Assembly (NCBI RefSeq): GCF_017311165.1
Contig: NZ_CP062973.1
Coordinates: 1,736,001 to 1,800,000 of the forward strand
Origin: Psychroflexus sp. ALD_RP9
GTDB lineage: Bacteria > Bacteroidota > Bacteroidia > Flavobacteriales > Flavobacteriaceae
Length of the DNA stretch: 64,000 nt
Direction of reading: 5' to 3'
The notes below the pieces were generated by a model. That model saw only the letters and a program-made list of their open reading frames with translations, had not been told where the DNA came from and did not search any database. This document shows, one piece after another, positions 52,097-61,022 of this stretch. The translations under genes and the position numbers were made by a program. Positions within the stretch are counted from its first letter, which is position 1; each line of letters opens with the position of its first letter.

Positions 52097-52663
52097 ATGG
52101 AAACAATCATAGCGTTTGATGAACATTTATTTATTTATCTTAATAACTTAGGTTCTAGAACTTGGGATTGGTTATGGCTACTCATCACAGAAAAAGAAAT
52201 GTCTTACCCGCTTTATGCAGTTTTGTTGTTTTTATGCTATAAAACATTTGGTATAAAAGGCTTGTTCTCAGTTATGATTACGGTGGCTTTAATGATAGCA
52301 ACAACCGACCAATTGGCTAATTTATTTAAAGATACTTTTATGAGGCCAAGACCTTGTAATGAAGATTTTATGATGCAAGCACGGTTTATTTCAAAGCGTT
52401 GTGGAAATTATGGTTTTTTTTCAGGTCATGCCATTAGTACATTTGCGGTAACTTTCTTTATTGGTAAATTGCTAAAACCATACTATAAATATGCGTTCTC
52501 AGGTTTATTGGTTTGGTGTATTTTAGTGGCTTACTCTAGAATTTATGTTGGTGTACATTATCCTGCCGATGTTATAGTTGGCGCATTATTTGGTATTATT
52601 GTTGGAACTATTTATTACAAACTAAACTTATGGTTTCAAAAAAAGTATCTTAATCTAGCTTAG
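52097..52663 (+). CDS. PAP2-family phosphatase (membrane)
   Basis: A type 2 phosphatidic-acid-phosphatase-like enzyme of 188 aa that acts on lipid phosphates, possibly undecaprenyl pyrophosphate. The three active-site motifs are clear: KDTFMRPRPC near residue 78 (Lys and Arg-Pro), FFSGHAISTF near 111 (Ser-Gly-His) and YSRIYVGVHYPADVIVG near 150 (Arg and His). About five hydrophobic helices are seen, with the active site expected on the periplasmic side. Its end overlaps the meaB end on the other strand by 14 nt. A role in recycling glycan carrier lipid is inference. Confidence 0.85.
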   Translation: METIIAFDEHLFIYLNNLGSRTWDWLWLLITEKEMSYPLYAVLLFLCYKTFGIKGLFSVMITVALMIATTDQLANLFKDTFMRPRPCNEDFMMQARFISKRCGNYGFFSGHAISTFAVTFFIGKLLKPYYKYAFSGLLVWCILVAYSRIYVGVHYPADVIVGALFGIIVGTIYYKLNLWFQKKYLNLA

Positions 52664-53741
52664 TTTTATAATATTTAAGTAAATCATTAGCAGCTTCAAA
52701 CGCGGTGGTTTGCTTGTTTTCAATTTTTTTTAGTTCAATTTCTAGCGCTTTTGCTATCGACGGATTAGAATAAAATTCGCGTTTTAATTGATCTTCAATG
52801 CTCTGGTGAAGCCAATATTTATTTTGTGCTAAGCGATTGTCTTCAAAATAATGATTAGCTTTAACATGCGCTATAAATTTTGATATGAGTTGCCAAGTTT
52901 TATCAATTCCTTTTTTCTTTAGTGCGCTAGCTAATAATACTCTTGGCGTCCAGTTGTTGTCTTTTGGAGGATACATATGTAATGCTCTATTAAACTCAAC
53001 TTTTGCTCTTTTAGCTGCATCAACGTTTTGTCCATCAGCTTTATTAATTACAATAGCGTCGGCCATTTCAATAATGCCTCGTTTGATTCCTTGAAGCTCG
53101 TCGCCAGCACCGGCTAGTTTTAATAGTAAAAAGAAGTCTGTCATGCTGTGAACAGCAGTTTCACTTTGCCCAACACCAACGGTTTCAATTAAAATAACAT
53201 CATATCCAGCAGCTTCACATAAAATAATGCTTTCACGTGTTTTACGAGCAACGCCACCAAGTGAAGTGCCTGATGCGGTAGGTCTAATAAAAGCATTTGG
53301 TGATTGAACAAGCTTTTCCATACGTGTTTTATCACCTAGAATGCTGCCATTTGAAACTGAGCTTGATGGGTCTACGGCTAACACAGCTACTTTATGCCCT
53401 TTTTTGATTAAGTGCAACCCGAAACTTTCTATAAATGTACTTTTTCCAACACCTGGAACACCTGTAATTCCTATTCTAATTGCGTCTCCAGCATGTGGCA
53501 AGCATGCTTCGATAAGTTGCTTAACTTGAGTTTGGTGTTTATTATTCTGGCTCTCAATTAAAGTGATCGCTCGGCTTAACGCTGTTGAATTTCCACAACG
53601 TAAATCTTCGCTCAGTTTTTTAAGATCTAATTTTTTTCGACGCAAAGCTTTTATGCGTTCGGCAGAAGATTGGCTGAGGTGTTTCTGAGATGAATTATCA
53701 ACTTCATCTAAAGCCGAATGTGATGTGCTTGGTTTTTTCAA
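52650..53741 (-). CDS. meaB: Methylmalonyl-CoA mutase-associated GTPase (MeaB/ArgK family)
   Basis: A G3E-family GTPase that loads or protects the B12 cofactor of methylmalonyl-CoA mutase. At 363 aa it has a long N-terminal tail, then RIGITGVPGVGKSTFIESFG near residue 98 (P loop), AVLAVDPSSSVSNGSILGDK near 123 (switch I), VILIETVGVGQSETAVHSMT near 181 (switch II with ETVGVG), GDELQGIKRGIIEMADAIVI and NKADGQN near 235. The C-terminal helices form the dimer arm. The mutase subunits are not in the window. It is convergent with the PAP2 gene. Confidence 0.93.
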   Translation of the reverse strand: MKKPSTSHSALDEVDNSSQKHLSQSSAERIKALRRKKLDLKKLSEDLRCGNSTALSRAITLIESQNNKHQTQVKQLIEACLPHAGDAIRIGITGVPGVGKSTFIESFGLHLIKKGHKVAVLAVDPSSSVSNGSILGDKTRMEKLVQSPNAFIRPTASGTSLGGVARKTRESIILCEAAGYDVILIETVGVGQSETAVHSMTDFFLLLKLAGAGDELQGIKRGIIEMADAIVINKADGQNVDAAKRAKVEFNRALHMYPPKDNNWTPRVLLASALKKKGIDKTWQLISKFIAHVKANHYFEDNRLAQNKYWLHQSIEDQLKREFYSNPSIAKALEIELKKIENKQTTAFEAANDLLKYYKTKLD

Positions 53742-53758
53742 GTAATTGAAGTTTAATA

Positions 53759-53766
53759 CAAATTTA
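53759..53766 (-). promoter_or_regulatory. Candidate -7 box (TAAATTTG) for meaB
   Basis: On the minus strand TAAATTTG fits the TAnnTTTG element 18 nt before the meaB start. No good -33 partner is visible. Confidence 0.42.
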
Positions 53767-53823
53767 TGAATTCATTTTTTTAAAGTTGAAGCTTCAGCCT
53801 TACATTTAATCAAAAATATATTT

Positions 53824-54252
53824 ATGGATACTTTATATACAGCAAAAGCAATTGCGAGCGGTGGCCGAAATGGTCACGTTAAAACTGACGATGGAACTAT
53901 TGACATGAATCTTGAAATGCCAAAATCTATGGGCGGTAGCGGTAAAGATGGTGTTAATCCTGAACAGCTTTTTGGTTCAGCCTACGCCTCATGTTTTGGT
54001 AGCGCTTTAGAAGCCGTTGCTAAAGAAAATAAAAAAGATTTAGGTGATTTTAGCGTTACGGCACATATAAGTATTGGTAAAACCGATGAAGGCGATTTTC
54101 AACTTGCAGCCGTTATTGATGGTTATTTACCAGGTGTCGACTCAGTTGAAACAGGCGAAATGCTCATGAATCAGGCACATGTTGTTTGTCCTTTTTCGAG
54201 GGCCACACGTGATAACATCGATGTTACTTTAAACTTACTTTTAGACGAATAA
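53824..54252 (+). CDS. ohr: Organic hydroperoxide resistance protein, Ohr (OsmC family)
   Basis: A thiol peroxidase that reduces organic hydroperoxides using lipoyl-type donors. At 142 aa it has the two catalytic cysteines in YASCFGSALEAVAKE near residue 58 and HVVCPFSRATRDN near 122, the Arg in GGRNGHV near 16 and the Glu of NPEQLF near 47, which complete the Ohr active site. VIDGYLPGVDS near 98 is typical of Ohr rather than OsmC. No OhrR repressor is next to it. It is followed by a strong terminator. Confidence 0.92.
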   Translation: MDTLYTAKAIASGGRNGHVKTDDGTIDMNLEMPKSMGGSGKDGVNPEQLFGSAYASCFGSALEAVAKENKKDLGDFSVTAHISIGKTDEGDFQLAAVIDGYLPGVDSVETGEMLMNQAHVVCPFSRATRDNIDVTLNLLLDE

Positions 54253-54279
54253 ATTAAATATTTTGTAACAAAATAATCA

Positions 54280-54301
54280 CCCCGAAATTCGGGGTTTTTT
54301 T
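54280..54301 (+). terminator. Intrinsic terminator after ohr
   Basis: CCCCGAA and TTCGGGG form a 7-bp GC-rich stem with a one-base loop and a T run. The M23 gene's ATG follows at once at 54303. Confidence 0.88.
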
Positions 54302-54302
54302 A

Positions 54303-54971
54303 ATGAAATTATTTCAACAATTTTTAAGTCAATTAACCACAGGATTTACACCAGTAATAGATTCAAAATTTGAGAGACAAGATTATGGTTTAGTAGATTT
54401 GTCAGTTAATCGATCTATAAATTTAGAGCATAATCCTATACAAAAAACACAGACTTTTATTAATCAATTTTTAAAGCAAACTAATAAAACCATTGCATTT
54501 GGAGGTTACTTAGAACAACGTAATTTATATGATAGAAGTCCACATTTCACTAATCAACTTCGAGATATACATATTGGCTTAGATATTTGGTGTCCGGCAA
54601 ATACAGCAGTTATTTCTCCACTAAATGCTGTTGTGCACAGTTTTAAAGATAATTGTGAGTTGGGAGACTATGGACCAACCACTATTCTTCAGCACGATTT
54701 TGAAGAGATAACTTTTTATACACTTTATGGGCATTTGAGTCGTAAGAGTCTAGACAATATAAAGGTAGGTCAAACTATTACAAAGGCTTCTCCCTTCGCT
54801 GAAATAGGTTCTGCTGAAGTTAATGGAAGTTACGCACCACATTTGCATTTTCAAATAATTCGAGATTTAGGTGATTATTTTGGCGATTTTCCAGGTGTTT
54901 GCTCTAAAGCTAAGCTTAATCATTTTTCAAATAATTGTCCAGACCCTAACTTGTTGCTGAAGATTTATTAA
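54303..54971 (+). CDS. M23-family peptidase domain protein
   Basis: A 222-aa protein with a LytM/M23 zinc peptidase fold. The domain runs from about residue 85: HIGLDIWCPANTAVISPLNA with the first His and the Asp ligand, then DFEEITFYTLYGHLSRKSLD near 137 and the HxH pair in YAPHLHFQIIRDLG near 180. All metal ligands of an active enzyme are present. No signal peptide is seen, and the start lies only 1-2 nt after a terminator, so its promoter must lie within or upstream of ohr or the start is further on. Peptidoglycan is the likely target if it is exported by another route. Exact role unknown. Confidence 0.75.
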   Translation: MKLFQQFLSQLTTGFTPVIDSKFERQDYGLVDLSVNRSINLEHNPIQKTQTFINQFLKQTNKTIAFGGYLEQRNLYDRSPHFTNQLRDIHIGLDIWCPANTAVISPLNAVVHSFKDNCELGDYGPTTILQHDFEEITFYTLYGHLSRKSLDNIKVGQTITKASPFAEIGSAEVNGSYAPHLHFQIIRDLGDYFGDFPGVCSKAKLNHFSNNCPDPNLLLKIY

Positions 54972-54989
54972 AATACAGTCTTTAATGTT

Positions 54990-54997
54990 TACTTTTG
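54990..54997 (+). promoter_or_regulatory. Candidate -7 box (TACTTTTG) for the guanidino-hydrolase pair
   Basis: TACTTTTG fits TAnnTTTG and lies 17 nt before the start at 55015. No -33 element at standard spacing is apparent. Confidence 0.42.
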
Positions 54998-55014
54998 TAT
55001 AACAAATTTAACTT

Positions 55015-55929
55015 ATGTTATCACTCAACATTCAAAATGAAACCTCTCGGCTAACAACCGTGATATTAGGTATTGCCAATTCTAACGGACCAACGCCAAA
55101 GATTGAAGATGCTTATGATCCTAAGTCTAAAATGCATATTGAAAACGGAACTTATCCGACTGAAGCAGACATGATTTCTGAAATGGATGAGGTTGCTCAA
55201 GTTTTAAAAAAATATGATGTCCATGTTTTTAGGCCTCAATTAATACAAAATTACAATCAAATATTTTCAAGAGATATTGGCTTTGTGATTGACGATAAAT
55301 TTATTAGAGCTAATATTTTACCCGATCGAGAACAAGAAATCGAAGCAATTCATCATATAATTGACCAAATAGATCCTGAAAAGGTGGTTGTTCTTCCAGA
55401 GCATTGTCATATAGAAGGTGGTGATGTGATGCCTCATGGAGACTTCATTTTTGTAGGTACTTATTTGGGTGAAGATTACTCTTCATTTATAACAGCTCGA
55501 ACCAATACTGAAGCGGTTGCTGCTCTGCAAGAGTTATTTCCGCATAAAACTGTTAAAGCGTTCAATTTGCGTAAAGATAATAATGACCCAAAAGAAAACG
55601 CTTTGCATTTAGATTGTTGCTTTCAGCCTGTAGGTTCTAAATATGCTATTATTCATGAAAATGGATTTTTAAATCCAGATGATTTTAACTGGTTAGTGCA
55701 ATTTTTTGGAGAAGAAAATGTTTTTAAAATTGATAAAGATGAGATGTTTAATATGACAAGTAATATTTTTTCAATAGCTGAAGACGTCGTCATTTCAGAC
55801 AAAAGATTTAGCCGTTTAAATCAATGGTTAACTGAAAGAAACATTACTGTTGAAACTGTAAATTACAAAGAAATAGCAAAACAAGAAGGCTTGTTGCGAT
55901 GCTCTACATTACCTTTAATACGAGAATAA
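55015..55929 (+). CDS. Dimethylarginine dimethylaminohydrolase / amidinotransferase-like protein
   Basis: A 304-aa member of the guanidino-group-modifying (arginine deiminase/DDAH/amidinotransferase) superfamily. Seen in order: the Asp in SRDIGFVIDDKFIRANI near residue 84, HIEGGDVMPHGDFIFVGTYL near 126 with the conserved GGD, a His in LHLDCCFQPVGSKYAII near 190, and the nucleophile Cys in GLLRCSTLPLIRE at the C-terminus. This set fits a hydrolase that uses Cys, His and acidic residues to attack a guanidinium carbon. Arg derivatives are the likely substrates. It lies 1 nt before ctlX-like gene and likely forms an operon with it. Confidence 0.8.
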   Translation: MLSLNIQNETSRLTTVILGIANSNGPTPKIEDAYDPKSKMHIENGTYPTEADMISEMDEVAQVLKKYDVHVFRPQLIQNYNQIFSRDIGFVIDDKFIRANILPDREQEIEAIHHIIDQIDPEKVVVLPEHCHIEGGDVMPHGDFIFVGTYLGEDYSSFITARTNTEAVAALQELFPHKTVKAFNLRKDNNDPKENALHLDCCFQPVGSKYAIIHENGFLNPDDFNWLVQFFGEENVFKIDKDEMFNMTSNIFSIAEDVVISDKRFSRLNQWLTERNITVETVNYKEIAKQEGLLRCSTLPLIRE

Positions 55930-55930
55930 T

Positions 55931-56863
55931 ATGTCACAAATTACCAATACTGTTTTAATGATTAGGCCTGTTAGATTCAGAATGAATGAAGAAACAGCTG
56001 TAAATAATTATTTTCAAAAAAGCACACAAGAACTACAAGCAACAGTTAATCAAAAAGCCCAATCTGAGTTTGATCATTTTGTTGAACTGCTTAAAGGCAA
56101 AGGAATTAATGTGATTGTTTTAGATGATATTGAAGCTCAGGATACACCAGATTCTATTTTTCCAAACAATTGGATTTCATTTCATGCTAATGGCGATATA
56201 GCGCTTTATCCTATGTTTGCTGAAAATAGAAGAAGAGAAAGACGACCTGATATTTTAGATCAAATTGAGGCTCACGGTTTTAAAATTAACAATGTAGTTG
56301 ATTATACATCTGCTGAAGATGACGCAGTTTTTTTAGAAGGGACTGGAAGTTTAATTTTAGACCGAGAAAACCGAAAAGCTTATTGTGCCATTTCTCCAAG
56401 AGCTTCAGAAGACTTATTCATTGAGTTTTGTGAGGATTTTGAGTTTACACCTATTATGTTTGAAGCCAATCAAACAGTTAATGATAAAAGATTACCGATT
56501 TATCATACCAATGTAATGATGTGTATTGCTCAAGAGTTTGCAGTAGTTTGTCTTGACAGTATCGATGATGCTAAAGAAAAAAAGATGCTAACAAAGAGCT
56601 TAAAGAAAGACCAAAAAGAAATTATCAATATTAGCGAAGCTCAAATGCACCAATTTGCTGGCAATATGCTACAAGTAAAGGGAAAAGATGACAAGCATTT
56701 TTTGGTTATGAGTCAGACTGCTTATAATAGTTTACGTCAAGATCAGATTGAAGCTATTGAAAAGTACACAAGCATATTATATGCTAATCTTGAAACTATT
56801 GAAAAACATGGTGGTGGAAGTGCTCGCTGTATGTTGGCTGAAGTATTTAATCCTAAGGCTTAA
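55931..56863 (+). CDS. ctlX: Citrulline utilization hydrolase-type protein (CtlX)
   Basis: A 310-aa paralogue of the preceding protein in the CtlX subgroup. It starts ITNTVLMIRPVRFRMNEETA, then SIFPNNWISFHANGDIALYP near residue 75, a Pro/Asn-rich active-site loop typical of the subgroup, AVFLEGTGSLILDRENRKAY near 130, and the C-terminal GGGSARCMLAEVFNPKA carrying the nucleophilic Cys. The family has been linked to citrulline breakdown; the exact product is uncertain. It sits 1 nt after its neighbour, and a bidirectional terminator follows before recQ. Confidence 0.85.
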   Translation: MSQITNTVLMIRPVRFRMNEETAVNNYFQKSTQELQATVNQKAQSEFDHFVELLKGKGINVIVLDDIEAQDTPDSIFPNNWISFHANGDIALYPMFAENRRRERRPDILDQIEAHGFKINNVVDYTSAEDDAVFLEGTGSLILDRENRKAYCAISPRASEDLFIEFCEDFEFTPIMFEANQTVNDKRLPIYHTNVMMCIAQEFAVVCLDSIDDAKEKKMLTKSLKKDQKEIINISEAQMHQFAGNMLQVKGKDDKHFLVMSQTAYNSLRQDQIEAIEKYTSILYANLETIEKHGGGSARCMLAEVFNPKA

Positions 56864-56888
56864 AATGATTTTTTAAATTAAGTCCAAT

Positions 56889-56928
56889 ACACAAAAAACC
56901 CTGAAGTTTATTCAGGGTTTTTTTGTGT
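56889..56928. terminator. Bidirectional terminator between ctlX and recQ
   Basis: ACCCTGAA and TTCAGGGT pair around a 5-nt loop, with an A tract on the left and a T tract on the right, so the hairpin can end transcription from both convergent genes. Confidence 0.9.
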
Positions 56929-56942
56929 TAGAAAGTTGAGGT

Positions 56943-59123
56943 TTAATTGGCAACTTCACTGGTAAACTTTATACGGTATAGCCTAAGTTCTTCTTCATCG
57001 TAATCACCTTCAAATTCTTCTAGGGCATCATCAATGCTGTCAGATTCTGCATCAAGAAAGTATTCATGAATTTCTTCTTGTTGTTCTTCATCAAGAATAT
57101 CATCTATCCAATAAGAAATATTAAGTTTTGTCCCACTGAAAACAATGGCTTCCATTTCTTTAATGAAGTCTTCCATTTCCATACCTTTTGATTGTGCTAT
57201 GTCAGGTAATGGTAATTTTCTGTCAACATTTTGAATAATATAAAGTTTATTACCACTATTTGCTCCAGTTGATTTTACAACTAAATCGTCTGGTCTAATG
57301 ATGTCGTTATCTTCAACGTAATTACTAATAAAATTAATAAACTCTTTTCCGTATTTTTTTGCTTTTCCTTCACCGACGCCATGAATATTGGTTAATTCTT
57401 CTAAAGTAATAGGGTATTTAAGTGCCATATCTTCAATAGAAGGATCTTGAAAAACAACAAATGGAGGGACATCTTTTTTTCTAGCTACTTTTTTGCGTAA
57501 ATCTTTAAGCTGTTTTAAAAGTTTATCGTCACTTCCAGTAGCTTTTTTTGGTGCTGCTGGTTGATCATTATAAAACGTGTGATCTTCAGTCATCATAAAT
57601 GAAGATGGTTTTTTTAAAAAATCTTCGCCTTTTTCAGTAAGTTTAACCACACCATAACTTTCAATATCTTTGCGTAGCATACCATCAACAATAACTTGTC
57701 TTAGTAGTGCCATCCAATAATTTTTATCTTTATCCTTACCCTTGCCAAAATTGGCTTGTTGGTCAGTTTTATGAGATTTAATTAAAGCATTGGTTTTTCC
57801 GATAAGAGTTTGTACAATATCTTTAGGCTTATAAATGCTTCCAGTTGCTTTTATTGTTTCAAGTAATAAAACGACTTCATCTTTTGCTTCTGACTTAGAT
57901 TTAGGATAACGTACATTATCATCCATATCGCCACCTTCACCTGTTTCATTATCAAATTCTTCACCAAAATAGTGCAGGATAAATTTCCGTCGAGAGACCG
58001 AGCTTTCAGCAAAAGCAACAACTTCTTGCAATAATGAGTGGCCTATTTCTTGTTCAGCCACCGGTTTACCGCTCATAAATTTTTCAAGTTTTTCAATATC
58101 TTTATAACTGTAAAAAGCCAAGCAGTGACCTTCGCCGCCGTCACGTCCAGCACGACCAGTTTCCTGATAATAGCTTTCAATACTTTTAGGAATATCATTA
58201 TGTATTACAAATCTTACATCAGGTTTGTCTATACCCATACCAAATGCAATAGTTGCCACGACAACATCGATATCTTCCATTAAAAACATATCTTGATGTT
58301 TGCTACGTGTTTTGGCATCTAAGCCTGCATGATAAGGAATGGCCTTAATGCCATTAACTTGTAGAGTTTGTGAAAGTTGTTCAACACGCTTTCTACTCAA
58401 GCAATAAATAATTCCACTTTTACCTTCATTTTGCTTGACAAACTTGATAATTTCAGAATCAACCTGTGCTGTTTTTGGTCTAATTTCATAATACAAGTTT
58501 GGTCTATTAAATGAAGCTTTAAATGTTTTGGCTTTTGGAATACCTAGGTTTTTTAGGATGTCTTCTTGAACTTTAGGTGTTGCTGTTGCCGTAAGTCCTA
58601 TAATAGGTATGTTTTCGCCTATTCTGCCAATGATTTTTTTTAAATTTCGGTATTCTGGTCGAAAATCATGACCCCATTCAGAAATACAATGCGCTTCATC
58701 TATGGCTAAAAAAGAGATATTTTCAGACTTTAAAAAATCGACATATTCATCTTTTGTAAGAGACTCGGGAGCAACATAAAGTAATTTCGTGATTCCGTTA
58801 GAGATATCTGATTTTACTTGCTTTACTTGAGTTTTGTTTAAAGAAGAATTTAACACGTGTGCTATGCCATGATTTTCTGAAATCCCTCGTAATGCATCAA
58901 CTTGATTTTTCATTAATGCTATTAGTGGAGATACTACAATAGCGGTTCCTTCTTTAATTAAAGCCGGTAACTGGTAACAAAGTGATTTTCCGCCACCAGT
59001 TGGCATGATTACAAATGTGTGATTATTTGCTAAAATACTTTTAATAACTTCCTCCTGTAAGCCTTTAAACTCATTAAAGCCAAAGTATTTTTTTAATTCT
59101 TTGTGTAAATTGTATTGTGCCAA
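56943..59123 (-). CDS. recQ: ATP-dependent DNA helicase RecQ
   Basis: A 3'-5' DNA helicase of 726 aa for recombination and fork repair. Motifs: FKGLQEEVIKSIL near residue 18, Walker A FVIMPTGGGKSLCYQLPALI near 38, LAIDEAHCISEWGHDFRPEY near 138, GLTATATPKVQEDILK near 175 and YYQETGRAGRDGGEG near 318 (motif VI). The RQC region then lacks the four zinc cysteines seen in E. coli RecQ: the matching segment is SSVSRRKFILHYFGEEFDNE with GGDMDDN. An HRDC domain is near 535-610 and an acidic tail follows. The start is a TTG at 59123, since an in-frame TAA lies 24 nt upstream with no ATG between. Confidence 0.95.
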   Translation of the reverse strand: MAQYNLHKELKKYFGFNEFKGLQEEVIKSILANNHTFVIMPTGGGKSLCYQLPALIKEGTAIVVSPLIALMKNQVDALRGISENHGIAHVLNSSLNKTQVKQVKSDISNGITKLLYVAPESLTKDEYVDFLKSENISFLAIDEAHCISEWGHDFRPEYRNLKKIIGRIGENIPIIGLTATATPKVQEDILKNLGIPKAKTFKASFNRPNLYYEIRPKTAQVDSEIIKFVKQNEGKSGIIYCLSRKRVEQLSQTLQVNGIKAIPYHAGLDAKTRSKHQDMFLMEDIDVVVATIAFGMGIDKPDVRFVIHNDIPKSIESYYQETGRAGRDGGEGHCLAFYSYKDIEKLEKFMSGKPVAEQEIGHSLLQEVVAFAESSVSRRKFILHYFGEEFDNETGEGGDMDDNVRYPKSKSEAKDEVVLLLETIKATGSIYKPKDIVQTLIGKTNALIKSHKTDQQANFGKGKDKDKNYWMALLRQVIVDGMLRKDIESYGVVKLTEKGEDFLKKPSSFMMTEDHTFYNDQPAAPKKATGSDDKLLKQLKDLRKKVARKKDVPPFVVFQDPSIEDMALKYPITLEELTNIHGVGEGKAKKYGKEFINFISNYVEDNDIIRPDDLVVKSTGANSGNKLYIIQNVDRKLPLPDIAQSKGMEMEDFIKEMEAIVFSGTKLNISYWIDDILDEEQQEEIHEYFLDAESDSIDDALEEFEGDYDEEELRLYRIKFTSEVAN

Positions 59124-59149
59124 TTTAATATATAATATGATGTTTTATT

Positions 59150-59157
59150 TACCTTTG
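59150..59157 (+). promoter_or_regulatory. Candidate -7 box (TACCTTTG) for kdsD
   Basis: TACCTTTG fits TAnnTTTG in the gap between divergent recQ and kdsD, 56 nt before the kdsD start. The -33 side is not recognisable. Confidence 0.35.
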
Positions 59158-59213
59158 CATCTTTAAATATACGCAATTAATTCAATTTTACAAGTGCGTT
59201 TTAAATTTTGAAG

Positions 59214-60176
59214 ATGTCTACATCAAATATACAAACTTTGGCAAAAGAAACAATTGAACTGCAAGCAAAAGCAATTGCAAATTTAGTAGAATCTGTAAAT
59301 GATGATTTTGAACAAGCTGTGAAGCTCATATACAATTGTAAAGGTCGTGTTGTTATTACAGGGATTGGTAAAAGTGCCATCATAGCAAATAAAATTGTTG
59401 CAACGATGAACTCTACTGGGACGCCTGCAATTTTTATGCATGCTGCAGATGCTATTCATGGTGATTTGGGAAACATTCAACAAGATGATGTTGTAATTTG
59501 TATTTCAAAAAGCGGTAATACTCCAGAAATAAAAGTACTCATACCTTTGTTGAAAAATTTCAAAAATCCATTAATCGCGATTACTGGGAATAAAACTTCT
59601 TTTTTGGGTACACAAGCTCATCATGTTTTAAATAGTTACGTCTCAAAAGAAGCTTGTCCAAATAATTTAGCGCCAACCACAAGTACCACTGCACAATTGG
59701 TTATGGGTGATGCTTTGGCTGTAGCTTTATTGAATCTGCGAGGCTTTACCAGTCAGGATTTTGCACGATATCATCCTGGCGGTGCTTTAGGTAAAGCTTT
59801 GTATTTAAGAGTGAGCGATTTAATTGCTCAAAATGAAAAGCCTCAAGTTTCGCCAGAAGCCTCTATAAAAGAAGTTATTGTAGAGATTTCTGAAAAAATG
59901 TTAGGCGTAACAGCTGTTATTGATAATGCTGAAGTTGTAGGTGTTATTACAGATGGTGACTTAAGACGAATGCTGAAAAATAATGATGATTTTAGTCGTT
60001 TAAAAGCAAAAGATATAATGAGTGTTTCACCAAAAACTATTTCACATGATGCCATGGCTGTAGATGCTTTAGAAGTTCTTGAAGCAAATGATATTTCTCA
60101 AATTATTGCTCTAGAAAATACAACTTATGCAGGTGTTGTTCATATTCATAATTTAGTTAAAGAAGGCATTATATAG
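59214..60176 (+). CDS. kdsD: Arabinose-5-phosphate isomerase (KpsF/GutQ family)
   Basis: Converts ribulose 5-phosphate to arabinose 5-phosphate, the first step to Kdo for lipopolysaccharide or capsule. The start is the ATG at 59214, two codons after an in-frame TTG. The 320-aa protein has an N-terminal SIS domain (VVITGIGKSAIIANKIVATM near residue 46, CISKSGNTPEIKVLIPLLKN near 97, NLAPTTSTTAQLVMGDALAV near 150, FARYHPGGALGKALYLRV near 185) and two C-terminal CBS domains (LGVTAVIDNAEVVGVITDGD near 236; DISQIIALENTTYAGVVHIH near the end). It is followed directly by tatC. Confidence 0.94.
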   Translation: MSTSNIQTLAKETIELQAKAIANLVESVNDDFEQAVKLIYNCKGRVVITGIGKSAIIANKIVATMNSTGTPAIFMHAADAIHGDLGNIQQDDVVICISKSGNTPEIKVLIPLLKNFKNPLIAITGNKTSFLGTQAHHVLNSYVSKEACPNNLAPTTSTTAQLVMGDALAVALLNLRGFTSQDFARYHPGGALGKALYLRVSDLIAQNEKPQVSPEASIKEVIVEISEKMLGVTAVIDNAEVVGVITDGDLRRMLKNNDDFSRLKAKDIMSVSPKTISHDAMAVDALEVLEANDISQIIALENTTYAGVVHIHNLVKEGII

Positions 60177-61010
60177 ATGGCAAAAAAGAAACAAAAGGAT
60201 CCTGCAAACATGTCATTTTTAGATCATTTAGAAGATTTAAGATGGCATTTGGTGCGTTCGGTATTGGGTATATTGATTGCTGCGACCTTAGCTTTTATTT
60301 TTAAACAATTTATTTTTGACGTTATCATCTTTGGTCCAAAGCGTATCGACTTTTATACCTATCGTGTGCTTTGTGATATTGCCAGTTTTTTAGATTTTGA
60401 GCAAAGCTTTTGTTACGAAGAATTACCGTTTAGGATCCAAAGCCGAACCATGGCTGGACAATTTAGCGCCCATGTTTGGACGTCTATTACAGCTGGTTTT
60501 ATAGTGGCTTTTCCTTACGTGATTTATCAGTTTTGGTCTTTTATTAAGCCTGCTTTGCATACAAGTGAGCGAAAAAATGCACGACTTTTTATTTTTTCAT
60601 CCTCACTTTTATTTTTTATGGGTGTTATTTTTGGTTACTATGTTATTACCCCATTATCAATTAATTTTTTAGGCTCATATACAGTAAGTGAGCAGGTTTT
60701 TAATGATTTTGATTTAAGCAGTTATATTGGTTTACTTAGAGCTTCAGTTTTAGCTAGTGGTTTAATTTTTGAACTCCCAATTATTATCTACTTCTTAACT
60801 AAAGTTGGCTTAGTAACACCTCAATTCTTAAAAAAGAATCGAAAATACGCCTTGGTATTTATCTTGATTATTTCAGCAGTTATCACACCACCAGATATTG
60901 CTAGTCAGGTAATCGTATCTATTCCTGTGTTAATTTTGTATGAAATTAGTATTTATATTTCAAAATTTGTCCTCAGAAAACAAAAGAAACAAAACCGTAA
61001 AACATCTTAA
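60177..61010 (+). CDS. tatC: Twin-arginine translocase subunit TatC
   Basis: The core receptor of the Tat export system for folded proteins. The 277-aa protein begins with a basic tail and MSFLDHLEDLRWHLVRSVLG (the conserved Glu and Arg of the N-terminus), and shows six hydrophobic helices. SAHVWTSITAGFIVAFPYVI near residue 90 and YQFWSFIKPALHTSERKNAR near 118, with the FIKPAL..E/R loop, match the signal-peptide-binding site. LASGLIFELPIIIYFLTKVG near 200 and AVITPPDIASQ near 240 are also typical. The start codon lies right after the kdsD stop. No tatA is next to it. Confidence 0.95.
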   Translation: MAKKKQKDPANMSFLDHLEDLRWHLVRSVLGILIAATLAFIFKQFIFDVIIFGPKRIDFYTYRVLCDIASFLDFEQSFCYEELPFRIQSRTMAGQFSAHVWTSITAGFIVAFPYVIYQFWSFIKPALHTSERKNARLFIFSSSLLFFMGVIFGYYVITPLSINFLGSYTVSEQVFNDFDLSSYIGLLRASVLASGLIFELPIIIYFLTKVGLVTPQFLKKNRKYALVFILIISAVITPPDIASQVIVSIPVLILYEISIYISKFVLRKQKKQNRKTS

Positions 61011-61022
61011 AAGAAATTAAAA

